Program-made: the position numbers and the translations under genes
In this document: positions 25,881 to 34,358 of the stretch, one piece after another
Numbering within the stretch: position 1 is the stretch's first letter
Layout: every line of letters begins with the position of its first letter
The notes under the pieces: generated by a model
The model's database searches: none
What the model saw: the letters and a program-made list of their open reading frames with translations, nothing else
What the model was told of the DNA's origin: nothing
Assembly: GCF_021441885.1 (NCBI RefSeq)
Contig: NZ_CP090439.1
Coordinates: forward strand, 372,001 to 436,000
Length of the DNA stretch: 64,000 bases
Direction: 5' to 3'
Source of the DNA: Vibrio maritimus
GTDB taxonomy: Bacteria > Pseudomonadota > Gammaproteobacteria > Enterobacterales > Vibrionaceae

Positions 25881-25919
25881 TGCACGCTTCAGATTCAATA
25901 TTGTCTATTTTTGATTGAT
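25881..25919 (+). promoter_or_regulatory. LysR-type box B between the LysR gene and the DUF2798 gene
   Basis: It starts TGCACGCTTC, carries TGTCTATTTTTGAT and matches box A at 24308-24346 at about 34 of 39 positions. It sits 4 bases from the LysR start and 49 from the divergent gene, so one bound dimer could control both. Confidence 0.7.
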
Positions 25920-25967
25920 TAATCGAAGACTAGAATAGCGTCATAAGTTAGTCAACTGGAGCAAACA

Positions 25968-26210
25968 ATGAAAAAGTTTCCACGTAAATTTCAGTACCCA
26001 TTAATGGTATCCATGGTATTGCCAACCATGCTGTTAGGTATGCCGGCAATCATGGTGGCTAAGAATCTTCCAAATGGCGCCTCTTTCCTAGACGCTTGGA
26101 TGAATGCTGCGGGACAAATGCTTCCATCAGCCTTGCTACTTCTCGCGATCGTCGCACCGACAGTTCGCCTATTAGTGACTAAAATCCTTCTTGAGCCAGA
26201 AGCGAAATAG
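25968..26210 (+). CDS. DUF2798-family small membrane protein
   Basis: The 80-residue protein has two hydrophobic helices (about 10-32 and 48-72) after a basic MKKFPRKFQYP start, the layout of DUF2798 proteins. Function of the family is unknown. GGAGC before the ATG is a fair ribosome site. The gene lies 49 bases after the AhpD-linked LysR box and is followed by an AhpD-like gene, likely in one transcript. Confidence 0.75.
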   Translation: MKKFPRKFQYPLMVSMVLPTMLLGMPAIMVAKNLPNGASFLDAWMNAAGQMLPSALLLLAIVAPTVRLLVTKILLEPEAK

Positions 26211-26259
26211 TCAACGTAACCACTATCAAAAATAGTCAGAATTGAATGAGGAAAATACT

Positions 26260-26808
26260 ATGAATAACTTCAAACTACATACCCTCGATAGCGCACCAGA
26301 AAAAAGCAAAGCGATTCTAGAGGGTGCTCAAAAACAGATGGGGATGGTTCCGGGGCTTTATGCGGTGATGGCAGAGTCTCCAGAAACACTCAAAGCCTAT
26401 ACCCAACTGCATCAACTGTTCACCCAGACGTCTTTTGATGCTGAAGAGCTCACTGTGGTTTGGCAAACTATCAACGTTGAACATGAATGCCACTACTGTG
26501 TACCTGCACACACAGGGATCGCTCATTCGATGAAGGTAAACGCTGAGCTTATCGAAGCGCTTCGCAACGACACAGCTATGCCAACAGAGAAGCTTCAAGC
26601 GCTTAAAGATTTCACTCTGAGCATGGTGCGCAATCGAGGCAACGTTCCAGAAGCGGAGGTCACTGCATTTTATAACGCTGGATATGGTCCACAGCAAGTA
26701 CTAGAAGTCATCCTAGGCTTGTCTCAAAAGGTCATCAGTAACTATGTAAACCACATGGCGGATACGCCTGTCGATAAGGTGTTTGAAAAATTCGCATGGC
26801 ACAAGTAA
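26260..26808 (+). CDS. Carboxymuconolactone-decarboxylase-family (AhpD-like) protein
   Basis: A 182-residue all-helical protein with the active-site motif ECHYCVPAHT: Cys77, Cys80 and His84 in the C-x2-C-x3-H arrangement used by AhpD-type peroxidase cofactors. Such proteins reduce peroxides or isomerise lactones as oligomers in the cytoplasm. GAGGA before the ATG at 26260 fixes the start. It follows DUF2798 by 49 bases and ends at a strong terminator, so the pair forms one operon. A role in peroxide or electrophile defence is inferred. Confidence 0.85.
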   Translation: MNNFKLHTLDSAPEKSKAILEGAQKQMGMVPGLYAVMAESPETLKAYTQLHQLFTQTSFDAEELTVVWQTINVEHECHYCVPAHTGIAHSMKVNAELIEALRNDTAMPTEKLQALKDFTLSMVRNRGNVPEAEVTAFYNAGYGPQQVLEVILGLSQKVISNYVNHMADTPVDKVFEKFAWHK

Positions 26809-26820
26809 TTAACACTCCTT

Positions 26821-26859
26821 AAAAAGAGGGTTAGCTTTCATAGCTAACCCTCTTTTTTT
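26821..26859. terminator. Bidirectional terminator between the AhpD-like and TonB-receptor genes
   Basis: AAAAAGAGGGTTAGC is mirrored by GCTAACCCTC plus seven T around a short loop; it can end both converging transcripts. Confidence 0.92.
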
Positions 26860-26867
26860 AGTTCAGT

Positions 26868-29045
26868 CTAAAAATCGTACGTTGCGCTTAGTCTCACTTC
26901 TCGGCCGGGTCCAGGTACGCCATTCGACAGGTAAGGTTCGTAATATCGATCAGCGATGTTCTTGATAGTCGCACGCAACATCAGTTCTTTAGGCTGCTGT
27001 GGCTGCCAACTCACGTAAACATCTTGCAAGGTGTATTGCTCACTCTCTTGCGCAAAATAGATCGAATCTTCGACCTTGGTTTGCGCATCATACCAACGAA
27101 GTTTGTAACCCGTGGTCAAGCCATCAATCCACTCATAGCCCAACCCTGCTTTGACACTCATTGGTGGCAAACCATACATATACTGGTCCTCACCACTAGC
27201 GTCTGTTAATGATCCATTGTGTTTTCCTTCAATGAAGCTAGCGCTAAGATCAGCATAAAAACGCTCGACACGATACTGAGTTTGGACATCTACACCATAG
27301 TTTTTATAGCCATCAAGGTTAACCTTCCAACTCTGTTTCTCAGTGGCATTATCATCAAGATTAACGCCAACTCGATTCATTACATTGTTGGTCACGTCAT
27401 TATAGAAGCCCGTAACCTCAGTTGTTAATAAGTCGTTGCCCGCAAACAAACCATTTAGGGTATTAATTACTGTTGCGCGGTAAGCATGGATTCGCTGTGC
27501 CTCTAGGTCACGCGATGTCGCTGATGCTTTGGCTCTTGCATACTGCACAGCATAGATATCATCAACAGACGGTGCTTTCATTTGGTAGGCATACGCAAAG
27601 TTAAGTAGCGTGTCGTCTGTCAGATCATAGTCAAGCTGTATTCTAGGGCTGAAGCCAGCATGAGAGACTTCACTATAATCGTGACCGGCGGCAGGATCAT
27701 TGTAATCGGGTGCCGGATTCTCTTTTCCTTTGGATGTCACATAGTCGTAGCGAATAGATGGTGTGACGCGAAAACGCTCCGTGACATCAATCAAGTCCGC
27801 AAGATATGCAGAATAGGTAGTTTGTGTACCCGATGGGTCATAGTATGGGATGAAAATACCGTAGTTCTTCGCAGGCTTATTATAAGTCTTAGTGGCATTG
27901 TGAACTAAGGTATCCCGGTTGTTGTTTTCATACTGCACACCACTAGTAATAGTGTGACGGCCTATTTTCATCTCATTACTGATGTCGACATAATCTCGCT
28001 GATAGGAAGCCCAAGACTCATGACCATAGGCACCTATGGAGACAAACATTTTCTCCCATGCAATGTCTGGGCGACGCCAATGACGCTCGTTGTCAGTGTG
28101 GGCAGCGACTACTTTTAGATTAACGAGGTCTGAGATTGGGTTATAGATATAGCGCGCTGACGTTGTTTTATCTCGATATTCATTTTGAACTGTATAGGCG
28201 TACTTCGCCGCCTCCAGTGACCCGTACTTTTTGATGTTGTAGTCACTGATTTCTGCGAATCGTCCTCGCCTTGTTGCCCAAGGTTGCCGCCCTTCATCGT
28301 TATACATGGTATGACTAAGCTCAAGCTCGTGATCAGACGTTTCAAAGCCCAGCTTAATTAAGCCGTTGTTTTGGGTATATGCGGAATATTCAAGAGCTTC
28401 ACCACCACCCACGTGAATGTCATTAGAATCCTTCCAAGTACCAGACACTAGGAAATAAAGCCCATTATCAGCTTTACCAAATGCGGTTGTGCCGACGTGC
28501 TTTTGATCGTCGTTATCATTGTAACCAAGGTGAACACGGGCTCCCATTTTGCGCCCTGCTTTTAGAAGTTCATCGACTGTCTTGGTGCGAATACGAATTG
28601 TACCGCCAAACTTACCACCCGCTTGATAGTCGTGGGCACCCTTTGTCACTTTCGCTTCACCGATAAGATACGGGTCGAAAAAGAAAGTGCCATAGCGATA
28701 CTGCTCAAAACCAATCGGCGCGCCGTCTACATAGACACCTAAGTCGCTAGCGTCAGAGAAGCCCCAAATACTGATTCGCTCACCACCAACCCGTGCTCCC
28801 CCATCATAAGAAACACCTGGGATATCCTCGAACAGTTCAGCAATATTCGTTGGCTGCTCGATTTCGATTTTCTCTCGAGTGACTACGGTTTCACCGGGTT
28901 TATCAACGTCAATCGCACGAGTGTATGACGTACCATAGACGTCCATAACTTCTGTCGTAGAGTTGGAATTTTCTTGAGCTGCAATAGCGGAGATTGTGGG
29001 AAAGGCAACAGCGAGCAATAGTGCTTTTCTAAAGATTACATTCAT
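26868..29045 (-). CDS. TonB-dependent outer-membrane receptor, heme/hemoglobin-receptor type
   Basis: The 725-residue protein has a signal peptide (residues 1-24), a possible TonB box EVMDVYG, a plug domain (about 40-160, with TVVTREKIEIEQPTNIAELF and GAPIGFEQYRYG) and a large barrel ending ATYDF. The barrel holds AYQMKAPSVDDIYAVQYA, a variant of the FRAP motif typical of hemoglobin and heme receptors, but the second motif NPNL is not seen. A perfect Fur box stands 63-81 bases upstream, so it should be induced by iron starvation. Its ligand could be heme, a hemophore or another iron compound. Confidence 0.88.
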   Translation of the reverse strand: MNVIFRKALLLAVAFPTISAIAAQENSNSTTEVMDVYGTSYTRAIDVDKPGETVVTREKIEIEQPTNIAELFEDIPGVSYDGGARVGGERISIWGFSDASDLGVYVDGAPIGFEQYRYGTFFFDPYLIGEAKVTKGAHDYQAGGKFGGTIRIRTKTVDELLKAGRKMGARVHLGYNDNDDQKHVGTTAFGKADNGLYFLVSGTWKDSNDIHVGGGEALEYSAYTQNNGLIKLGFETSDHELELSHTMYNDEGRQPWATRRGRFAEISDYNIKKYGSLEAAKYAYTVQNEYRDKTTSARYIYNPISDLVNLKVVAAHTDNERHWRRPDIAWEKMFVSIGAYGHESWASYQRDYVDISNEMKIGRHTITSGVQYENNNRDTLVHNATKTYNKPAKNYGIFIPYYDPSGTQTTYSAYLADLIDVTERFRVTPSIRYDYVTSKGKENPAPDYNDPAAGHDYSEVSHAGFSPRIQLDYDLTDDTLLNFAYAYQMKAPSVDDIYAVQYARAKASATSRDLEAQRIHAYRATVINTLNGLFAGNDLLTTEVTGFYNDVTNNVMNRVGVNLDDNATEKQSWKVNLDGYKNYGVDVQTQYRVERFYADLSASFIEGKHNGSLTDASGEDQYMYGLPPMSVKAGLGYEWIDGLTTGYKLRWYDAQTKVEDSIYFAQESEQYTLQDVYVSWQPQQPKELMLRATIKNIADRYYEPYLSNGVPGPGREVRLSATYDF

Positions 29046-29107
29046 TATTAGATATATTATGTTGTTTTTGGAGCGCGAATAGTACATTCGCCCAACACAT
29101 AGATCAA

Positions 29108-29126
29108 AATGATAATCATTATCATT
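29108..29126. promoter_or_regulatory. Fur box of the TonB-dependent receptor gene
   Basis: AATGATAATCATTATCATT is a 9-1-9 palindrome and matches the GATAATGATAATCATTATC consensus closely. Its placement upstream of the receptor implies repression by Fe(II)-Fur. Confidence 0.93.
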
Positions 29127-29242
29127 ACATTTTTATACTTAGTATGACAAAGCTGTGACAAAGACGCTGAAATGATAAAGAGAAGAAATAGTCAGTAACC
29201 TCAAGAGCTGGGCAAGCGCGTCAACTAACCCAGCCCTTTAAA

Positions 29243-29995
29243 CTAGTACTTAAAAGACACCCCGAACTGCACAGCTTTTTCCTCGAAATGATGGTCATCA
29301 AAGGCTTTGTTTGTCTGTCTATACTCAACATACGGCTGTAGCTTAGTGTCGGTATAGGTGAGCCGAGCTTCGTAATGTAAATTGGTATCGTTGTCTAAAA
29401 CTAAGTCTGATTCAAACTGCTTCTGAACCACGTAGTTATAAGAAAACTCCGCAACGTGTCCCAGTTCATAATTAAATCCTAAGTCCATTCGTCCAAGCTG
29501 ACTCCTTTTTGAAGAGTGGTGATGTTCATGATGAACACCGTGGTCATGATCATGATCCCCACCTAAACTAATTTTGCTATTACCGTAATCGTAACCAAGA
29601 CGACCCTTTAGCGACAGTTCATGACTCACTTGATAGTCAAGACCAATACGTGCGCGAAGTTCATTGCTATCAAGATAACCTCCTTGAGCATACGCGCCAT
29701 AAGCGAACCAACCAATATTGTCAGTTGGGTTAAAATACTTACCCCCACCCAGTTGGTAAAACTCATGGGCTCCCGTTTCCGCCTCACCGTAGATAAATAC
29801 ACCAGAGTCATCCATCCAGACGCCTTCGATGCCGTATACTCGCTCTGTGTCGTTGTCACTGTGACCGTGGTGCTGCTCATCGGCAAAGTAGACTTCTATA
29901 TGTGAGCCATTGGAAATATCGACATTGCCGTGAGAAAAAGCGAAGGTTGGTAGCGTCAGCGTCGATAGGTAAAGAAATGATCGTTTGAAATTCAT
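29243..29995 (-). CDS. Histidine-rich outer-membrane beta-barrel protein
   Basis: The 250-residue precursor has a signal peptide (about 1-20, ending FAFS), alternating beta strands and the terminus VSFKY with a final aromatic residue. A surface loop near 145-165 is very rich in histidine and aspartate (DHDHDHGVHHEHHH), as is the N-terminal QHHGHSDND, so it is likely to bind zinc, nickel or copper outside the barrel. It is the last gene of the run starting at 33188, 76 bases after a coupled pair of small exported proteins. Metal import or sensing is inferred. Confidence 0.75.
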   Translation of the reverse strand: MNFKRSFLYLSTLTLPTFAFSHGNVDISNGSHIEVYFADEQHHGHSDNDTERVYGIEGVWMDDSGVFIYGEAETGAHEFYQLGGGKYFNPTDNIGWFAYGAYAQGGYLDSNELRARIGLDYQVSHELSLKGRLGYDYGNSKISLGGDHDHDHGVHHEHHHSSKRSQLGRMDLGFNYELGHVAEFSYNYVVQKQFESDLVLDNDTNLHYEARLTYTDTKLQPYVEYRQTNKAFDDHHFEEKAVQFGVSFKY

Positions 29996-30071
29996 TGTTG
30001 TTTCTCTTTAGAAAGCGGCTCTCACTCCTTAAATACCGCTCAATAGTTAGTAGATTGGGTTGTTAAAACGG

Positions 30072-30521
30072 TTACGCTTCAGGCTTATCTTGTGACTTTT
30101 CACTTCCTGATAGCTTTATTTGGCGATTGAACTCTCTATCAGCCAGTTCTTGCTCGTCATATAGGTCCTCTAGTACCACTTGATCCATCGCCATCACGTC
30201 AAAGAACTGATCTTTGCAATAGTCACTGGTCCATTTAGGTAGCATTTCTGGATCGTTAGCGATGTCCTTTACATGGTCTGCAGCAAAATGCGCATAGTGC
30301 TCAAACAACTCCTCATCTGTGCCATTTGCAACCCATGCCAGCTTTTTAAACCACACCGCAGACTGCTCTTCGGATATGTGTTCGTTAACTTTGCAAACCG
30401 ACATTGCCACCAGCGATTCGGTGTAGTTCTCATAATGCGGCAAGGTGTTGTGGACGTGAGCGCCACAAGCAATGGCCAAAGTTGGAATCAGTGCTACCAA
30501 ACCAGTTACGACTTTCTTCAT
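30072..30521 (-). CDS. Small exported protein of unknown function, translationally coupled
   Basis: A 149-residue protein with a signal peptide (MKKVVTGLVALIPTLAIA, then Cys19, so a lipoprotein is also possible). The mature part is acidic and helical, with Cys residues in MSVCKVNE and DYCKDQF that could pair as a disulfide. Its ATG overlaps the stop of the gene at 30518-30895 (ATGA), so the two are made together. I do not recognise it. Its pattern (helical, acidic, two cysteines) recalls its neighbour, so they may be distant paralogues or partners. Confidence 0.7.
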   Translation of the reverse strand: MKKVVTGLVALIPTLAIACGAHVHNTLPHYENYTESLVAMSVCKVNEHISEEQSAVWFKKLAWVANGTDEELFEHYAHFAADHVKDIANDPEMLPKWTSDYCKDQFFDVMAMDQVVLEDLYDEQELADREFNRQIKLSGSEKSQDKPEA

Positions 30522-30895
30522 AGCGATTTCTCCTCAGGTTGAGTACACATTTGTTTGACATGCCCTTTCTGCTCGGCTTCTTGAATCAGTTTTTCCCCAA
30601 GGCTGACGCCCTGTAGATACATTTCATCTTCTTCGCTAAAGGTATAAGTTTCATGAAGTACTTCTTGTGATAGGCCTTCAATGGTTTCTCTAATCATCAT
30701 GGAGTTTTGAAGCGAGTACTCCGGGCTCATAGTGCCTAGCTCTACGCAGTATGCATTTACCCTCTCTACAGCCGCCGCGGCCATTACAGCATTATCTCGG
30801 CTAAAGAGTGTGTCGTGATCATGTTGCGCGGCATGAGCTGCGGTACCTATCAGGCTCAAGCTCATCAATGTGAAAGTGGTCATTCGTCTAAACAT
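30518..30895 (-). CDS. Small exported protein of unknown function, first of a coupled pair
   Basis: The 125-residue precursor has a signal peptide ending AAHA (about residues 1-22), then HDHD, then a helical acidic region with cysteines in NAYCVELG and VKQMCTQP. I know no domain for it. It follows the MBL enzyme gene by 64 bases and overlaps the next gene by four bases. The two-cysteine helical design and the nearby His-Asp cluster suggest a periplasmic helper of the enzyme or of a metal. That is inference. Confidence 0.7.
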   Translation of the reverse strand: MFRRMTTFTLMSLSLIGTAAHAAQHDHDTLFSRDNAVMAAAAVERVNAYCVELGTMSPEYSLQNSMMIRETIEGLSQEVLHETYTFSEEDEMYLQGVSLGEKLIQEAEQKGHVKQMCTQPEEKSL

Positions 30896-30959
30896 AATGT
30901 GGTCTCAATAAAAAAGCGGTTGGAACACGGGCATCGTGCGTGATGCCCGCCAGTCTGGG

Positions 30960-32582
30960 TTATTGTTGTTTTGTATTGTCTTTGCGAGTATCGCGATAAG
31001 GGTCTGCAGATTCTTTTCTGTGGACAGAACGCGGCTCTAAGCCATGCGCTTCACGCATTTCATCCACCATTCGTTGCTTCTCACCCATGCCGCGTTTCAT
31101 GCTCTCTGGTAACACTTCCGTTGGCACAATAAGGTCACGATCCAGCGGCCACTCTTTTAGCAGCTCTGGGTGATAACCTTCTGGGTAATACAAAGCTTCA
31201 TCAATCTCGAGGTCTCTGATCTCTTGTTCTTGAATGTCTGCTCGCGAGTTTTTAGGAACAGGTACTCGGAACACTTCACCATCATTAAGGTTGAATTGAG
31301 GCGCTCGGTTGTTTGGAAAATCTGGAATGATCCCTTCTCGTACCCATGCTTTCTCAGGGGTAATGTTGGCAACGATCATGTCTGGCGCGCCAAAATGGTA
31401 AGGTCCCTTCCAGTGTTCACGGACCTGCGCTACGGTCTCATTGTTGTAATAAGGGTCGAATTCCATGTGTGTGGTCATAAACAGCCTTGGCTGCACTTGA
31501 TTTGCAAGCCAACCCGCCGCGTAGCCAGACGTGTGGTGCGTATCAATGGTGTAGCGCGTCAAGAAGGCTGGAACACCTTGTACGATTGAGGCAAGCCCGA
31601 CCAACTCGGTTTGCACTTCGGTGACAAACAAGTCGCAGCCTTTGCCATATTCAATATCAAGTTCGGTCGGTCGACCATCGCCTGTCCATACAAAACATAA
31701 CGACTCTTCTTCATTGATCGTCCAATCGAGCCTGTAAGCAGATGCGCCATCTTTCGCGTGTGAGCGACGCCAGTGAGAGACTTTGACACCATCAACGTCG
31801 TAGATAACGCCGCCATCGTCTTTAAAGTCGTACTCCACTACTTCAATATCGTTGCCTGAAGGGAACACATCAAAGGCATCTTGGTGCCACGAAAGCATCT
31901 GAAGCATACCCTCGACCATGTGACGTGTTCCGTCTTCTGGATTTCGTCCTGACGGACCATAGATGGTTAGTGGTTTTTCCCAGCGACCGTTCCATCCACC
32001 AAACTGGTACAGGTACGGTAATGAACCGAAGTGGTCGACGTGTAGGTGTGTGATAAAGACCTTATCAAGCTCATTCAAAGCGACGCCAGCACCGATGTAG
32101 TTGGCGATCGACGCTTCTCCCAAATCGAACACAAAATTATCGCCATTACCCAGTTCTACATAGATAGATGTATTCGCCTGACCAGGTCGAATCATTGGCG
32201 ACGTACCCATGAACGTCACACGCATTTCGTTGTGCTGAACCTGTTCTGTTCGAGGAAACCAGTTTGCCGCGGTAACCATATGATCCATCGGCTCGATACC
32301 ATCAAACATCAGCCCCTCTTTCCAGAGCTCTTCACCTGTTTGAATATCCGTCTTGAGACCACCTTGTAAGATGGCGTGAATCTCCTCAGGCGATGAGTAT
32401 ATTTTCCCGCCCTGCTTCATCAGCTCATCCGTACTGACATTTTGTTCGTAGTTGTAGTGCTTGTAACCTGAAAAACTGGCTGAATTTTCAGATTGATAGT
32501 GCTCGAAAGGGTTCTGTGCAAATACCGCGCTCGACATGAGAATCGCGCCCGTCATAACACTTAATTGGTGAATTTTTCGCAT
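30960..32582 (-). CDS. Exported metallo-beta-lactamase-fold hydrolase
   Basis: The 540-residue protein has a signal peptide (1-22, ending VFA) and an MBL domain with the zinc motif HLHVDH at 179-184. Further ligands are expected in WTGDGRPTEL (Asp), TTHMEF (His) and others between 300 and 400. N- and C-terminal extensions of about 110 and 140 residues lie outside the fold. It resembles the large MBL proteins that annotation pipelines call GntH-like (guanitoxin-type), and also secreted arylsulfatase/phosphodiesterase MBLs. It is the central enzyme of the exported gene run. The substrate is unknown. Confidence 0.82.
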   Translation of the reverse strand: MRKIHQLSVMTGAILMSSAVFAQNPFEHYQSENSASFSGYKHYNYEQNVSTDELMKQGGKIYSSPEEIHAILQGGLKTDIQTGEELWKEGLMFDGIEPMDHMVTAANWFPRTEQVQHNEMRVTFMGTSPMIRPGQANTSIYVELGNGDNFVFDLGEASIANYIGAGVALNELDKVFITHLHVDHFGSLPYLYQFGGWNGRWEKPLTIYGPSGRNPEDGTRHMVEGMLQMLSWHQDAFDVFPSGNDIEVVEYDFKDDGGVIYDVDGVKVSHWRRSHAKDGASAYRLDWTINEEESLCFVWTGDGRPTELDIEYGKGCDLFVTEVQTELVGLASIVQGVPAFLTRYTIDTHHTSGYAAGWLANQVQPRLFMTTHMEFDPYYNNETVAQVREHWKGPYHFGAPDMIVANITPEKAWVREGIIPDFPNNRAPQFNLNDGEVFRVPVPKNSRADIQEQEIRDLEIDEALYYPEGYHPELLKEWPLDRDLIVPTEVLPESMKRGMGEKQRMVDEMREAHGLEPRSVHRKESADPYRDTRKDNTKQQ

Positions 32583-32672
32583 AGTGATCTCTCCACGCCC
32601 ACAATGTGAGGCTGGTGACTAAAAGTTGAGGTTTAAGCAGCGGGCTACCCCGCTATTTGGTTTAGGGTGACG

Positions 32673-33188
32673 CTATAAGGGCAGTCGAAAACCGACCAGC
32701 AATGTATTCTCAGGTAGGAAACGTGCGTCGGTATGGGAAGTGTGAATGTCGGTTTTAAACTCAGCATAAACGGGGACTTCTTGGTGTTGCACTCGAAGAC
32801 CGATGTTAGAACTGAAACCTAGGTGACCGTCTCGGCTCATGCCTTCAACTTCATTATTCATGACACCCGTCGTCATGCCGCCCTCTACAAATGGACGAAG
32901 TTCGAAATTGTTTGGTAATGCGAAATTGTAGCCAAGCTCAAGAGCAAAACCGCCACCGGTATAATCAATACTGCTGTCCGTACCTTTATAAAGATCGAAA
33001 TTGATCCCCAAGTATTGATTTAGCTCCAGACCGACCGTGGCATTGACTGCTGAATGGTTGCCTTCAAGGGATGAATAGCCTAGACCACCTCTAAACTTAA
33101 GATCTGACTCAGGGGAGTGAGCTTTCGCCGCGCCAGTGAATATCAACGCTGACAACGCCATAATAGAAATGATACGAGTGTTTTTCAT
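32673..33188 (-). CDS. Outer-membrane beta-barrel protein, opener of the exported operon
   Basis: A 171-residue precursor with a signal peptide (ending AAKA near 22), strands that fit an eight-strand OmpX/OmpW-like barrel (LKFRGGLGYSSLEG, GFALELGYNFALPNN, VPVYAEFKTDIHTSH), and the end FRLPL. ATG 33188 is chosen over the longer frame. It stands 90 bases before the MBL enzyme gene with no terminator between, so it seems to lead the five-gene operon. Its terminal residue is leucine, not the usual aromatic, which is a small oddity. Confidence 0.72.
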   Translation of the reverse strand: MKNTRIISIMALSALIFTGAAKAHSPESDLKFRGGLGYSSLEGNHSAVNATVGLELNQYLGINFDLYKGTDSSIDYTGGGFALELGYNFALPNNFELRPFVEGGMTTGVMNNEVEGMSRDGHLGFSSNIGLRVQHQEVPVYAEFKTDIHTSHTDARFLPENTLLVGFRLPL

Positions 33189-33288
33189 TGTTTGAGTTCT
33201 CTTAATCTCTGAATAACCAATCACCTCCTTGTGTCGTTGAGAGCAAGTTTAAATATCCATAAAAATGATATAAATAAAGCTTAAAACC

Positions 33289-33319
33289 ATTTAAATATAA
33301 ATATGATTTATATTTAAAT
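33289..33319. promoter_or_regulatory. Perfect 14-3-14 AT palindrome between the exported operon and the LysR gene
   Basis: ATTTAAATATAAAT and its exact reverse complement ATTTATATTTAAAT flank ATG. It lies 101 bases from the operon start and 95 from the LysR start, in the middle of the divergent promoter region, and so is a good operator candidate for that regulator. Confidence 0.6.
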
Positions 33320-33413
33320 ACTGCGATGTCCTAGATGTTCACGCTATTTCCCCCAATTGACAGCACTCAACCCTCTGCTAGGATAGAGATATCATCCATC
33401 AAATCAGTTTGTT

Positions 33414-34259
33414 ATGGACTTAAACCTACTCTCAACGTTTAGCGCCGTTTATCGACATCGCTCTATCACCGTTGCGGCGGAAGAGTTAGAGCTTACACAA
33501 CCGGCCGTTAGTGCCGCATTGAAACGTTTGGAAGGCGTCGTAGGCAAAACTTTGTTCGTGCGCTCAGGTAGAGGCATTGCACCGACTGGTGCCGCGGTAG
33601 CTTTAGCGGATAAAATTGAAATGCCGCTTGCCGTTCTAGAAACGATAGAAAAACGACAAGAGATAACAAAGGTCTACTGCAGCGAGGCATTGATGCACTT
33701 GGTTTGTGACCTTCCAGGACTGTCATTCATCGAAGCGCCATTAAGTGAAGAGCAGCTTTTGGCGGATATAGACTCACAAAAAGTTCACCTTGCGATTGAT
33801 ATTGCGACGAGTATGAGCCAAGCCCATATTGTAGAGGATATCTTTGACGAGCCTGCCGTGTGTGTTTGTAGAAAAGACCATCCAGACATCGGCGACACCC
33901 TCTCTTATGAGGAATATTTCAACGCACAGCATATCGCACTAAAAATTCGCCGTAACAACGTCAACATGATGGACTTCCTATCGGAAAAACCTAGCCCGCA
34001 CAGAGTGGTTAAAGCCGAAACTGGCTCAGTTTCTAGCATGTTGGCATTGGCAGCAACAACCAACCTTCTTGGTGCGTCAACGCTTTCGCTTGCAAAACAT
34101 TTAGCGCCAATGCTTAACCTAAAGGTGTTCCCGATTCCATTAGAGATACGCAACGTCCAACATCGAATGATTTATCATCGCCGATTCATAAACGATGCCG
34201 ATCACAAGGCAACACGTGAAACACTCAAAGCGGTCATCCAAAACAATCAGTATCAATAA
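33414..34259 (+). CDS. LysR-family transcriptional regulator, divergent from the exported operon
   Basis: A 281-residue protein with a canonical LysR N-terminus (LNLLSTFSAVYRHRSITVAA, LTQPAVSAALKRLEGVVG, LFVRSGRGIAPTGAA) and an effector-binding domain from about residue 90. The effector domain is slightly short. The divergent setting and the perfect palindrome between make it the likely regulator of the barrel/MBL operon. The inducer could be the MBL substrate or its product; no evidence decides this. Confidence 0.9.
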   Translation: MDLNLLSTFSAVYRHRSITVAAEELELTQPAVSAALKRLEGVVGKTLFVRSGRGIAPTGAAVALADKIEMPLAVLETIEKRQEITKVYCSEALMHLVCDLPGLSFIEAPLSEEQLLADIDSQKVHLAIDIATSMSQAHIVEDIFDEPAVCVCRKDHPDIGDTLSYEEYFNAQHIALKIRRNNVNMMDFLSEKPSPHRVVKAETGSVSSMLALAATTNLLGASTLSLAKHLAPMLNLKVFPIPLEIRNVQHRMIYHRRFINDADHKATRETLKAVIQNNQYQ

Positions 34260-34358
34260 ATAAGAGCACTTATTACGTTAACGAAGTTGATGAGCGCATC
34301 AAGCTTGCACTATGGTTAACACTAGAAGTGACAACGTCGTAACGTCAAAGGAGTGACT

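Noticed and set aside
7537..32582. A guanitoxin-like pathway joining the amidinotransferase-like enzyme and the GntH-like MBL protein.
   Set aside because: The genes are over 20 kb apart with separate regulators, the MBL protein is exported, and no other pathway gene is seen.
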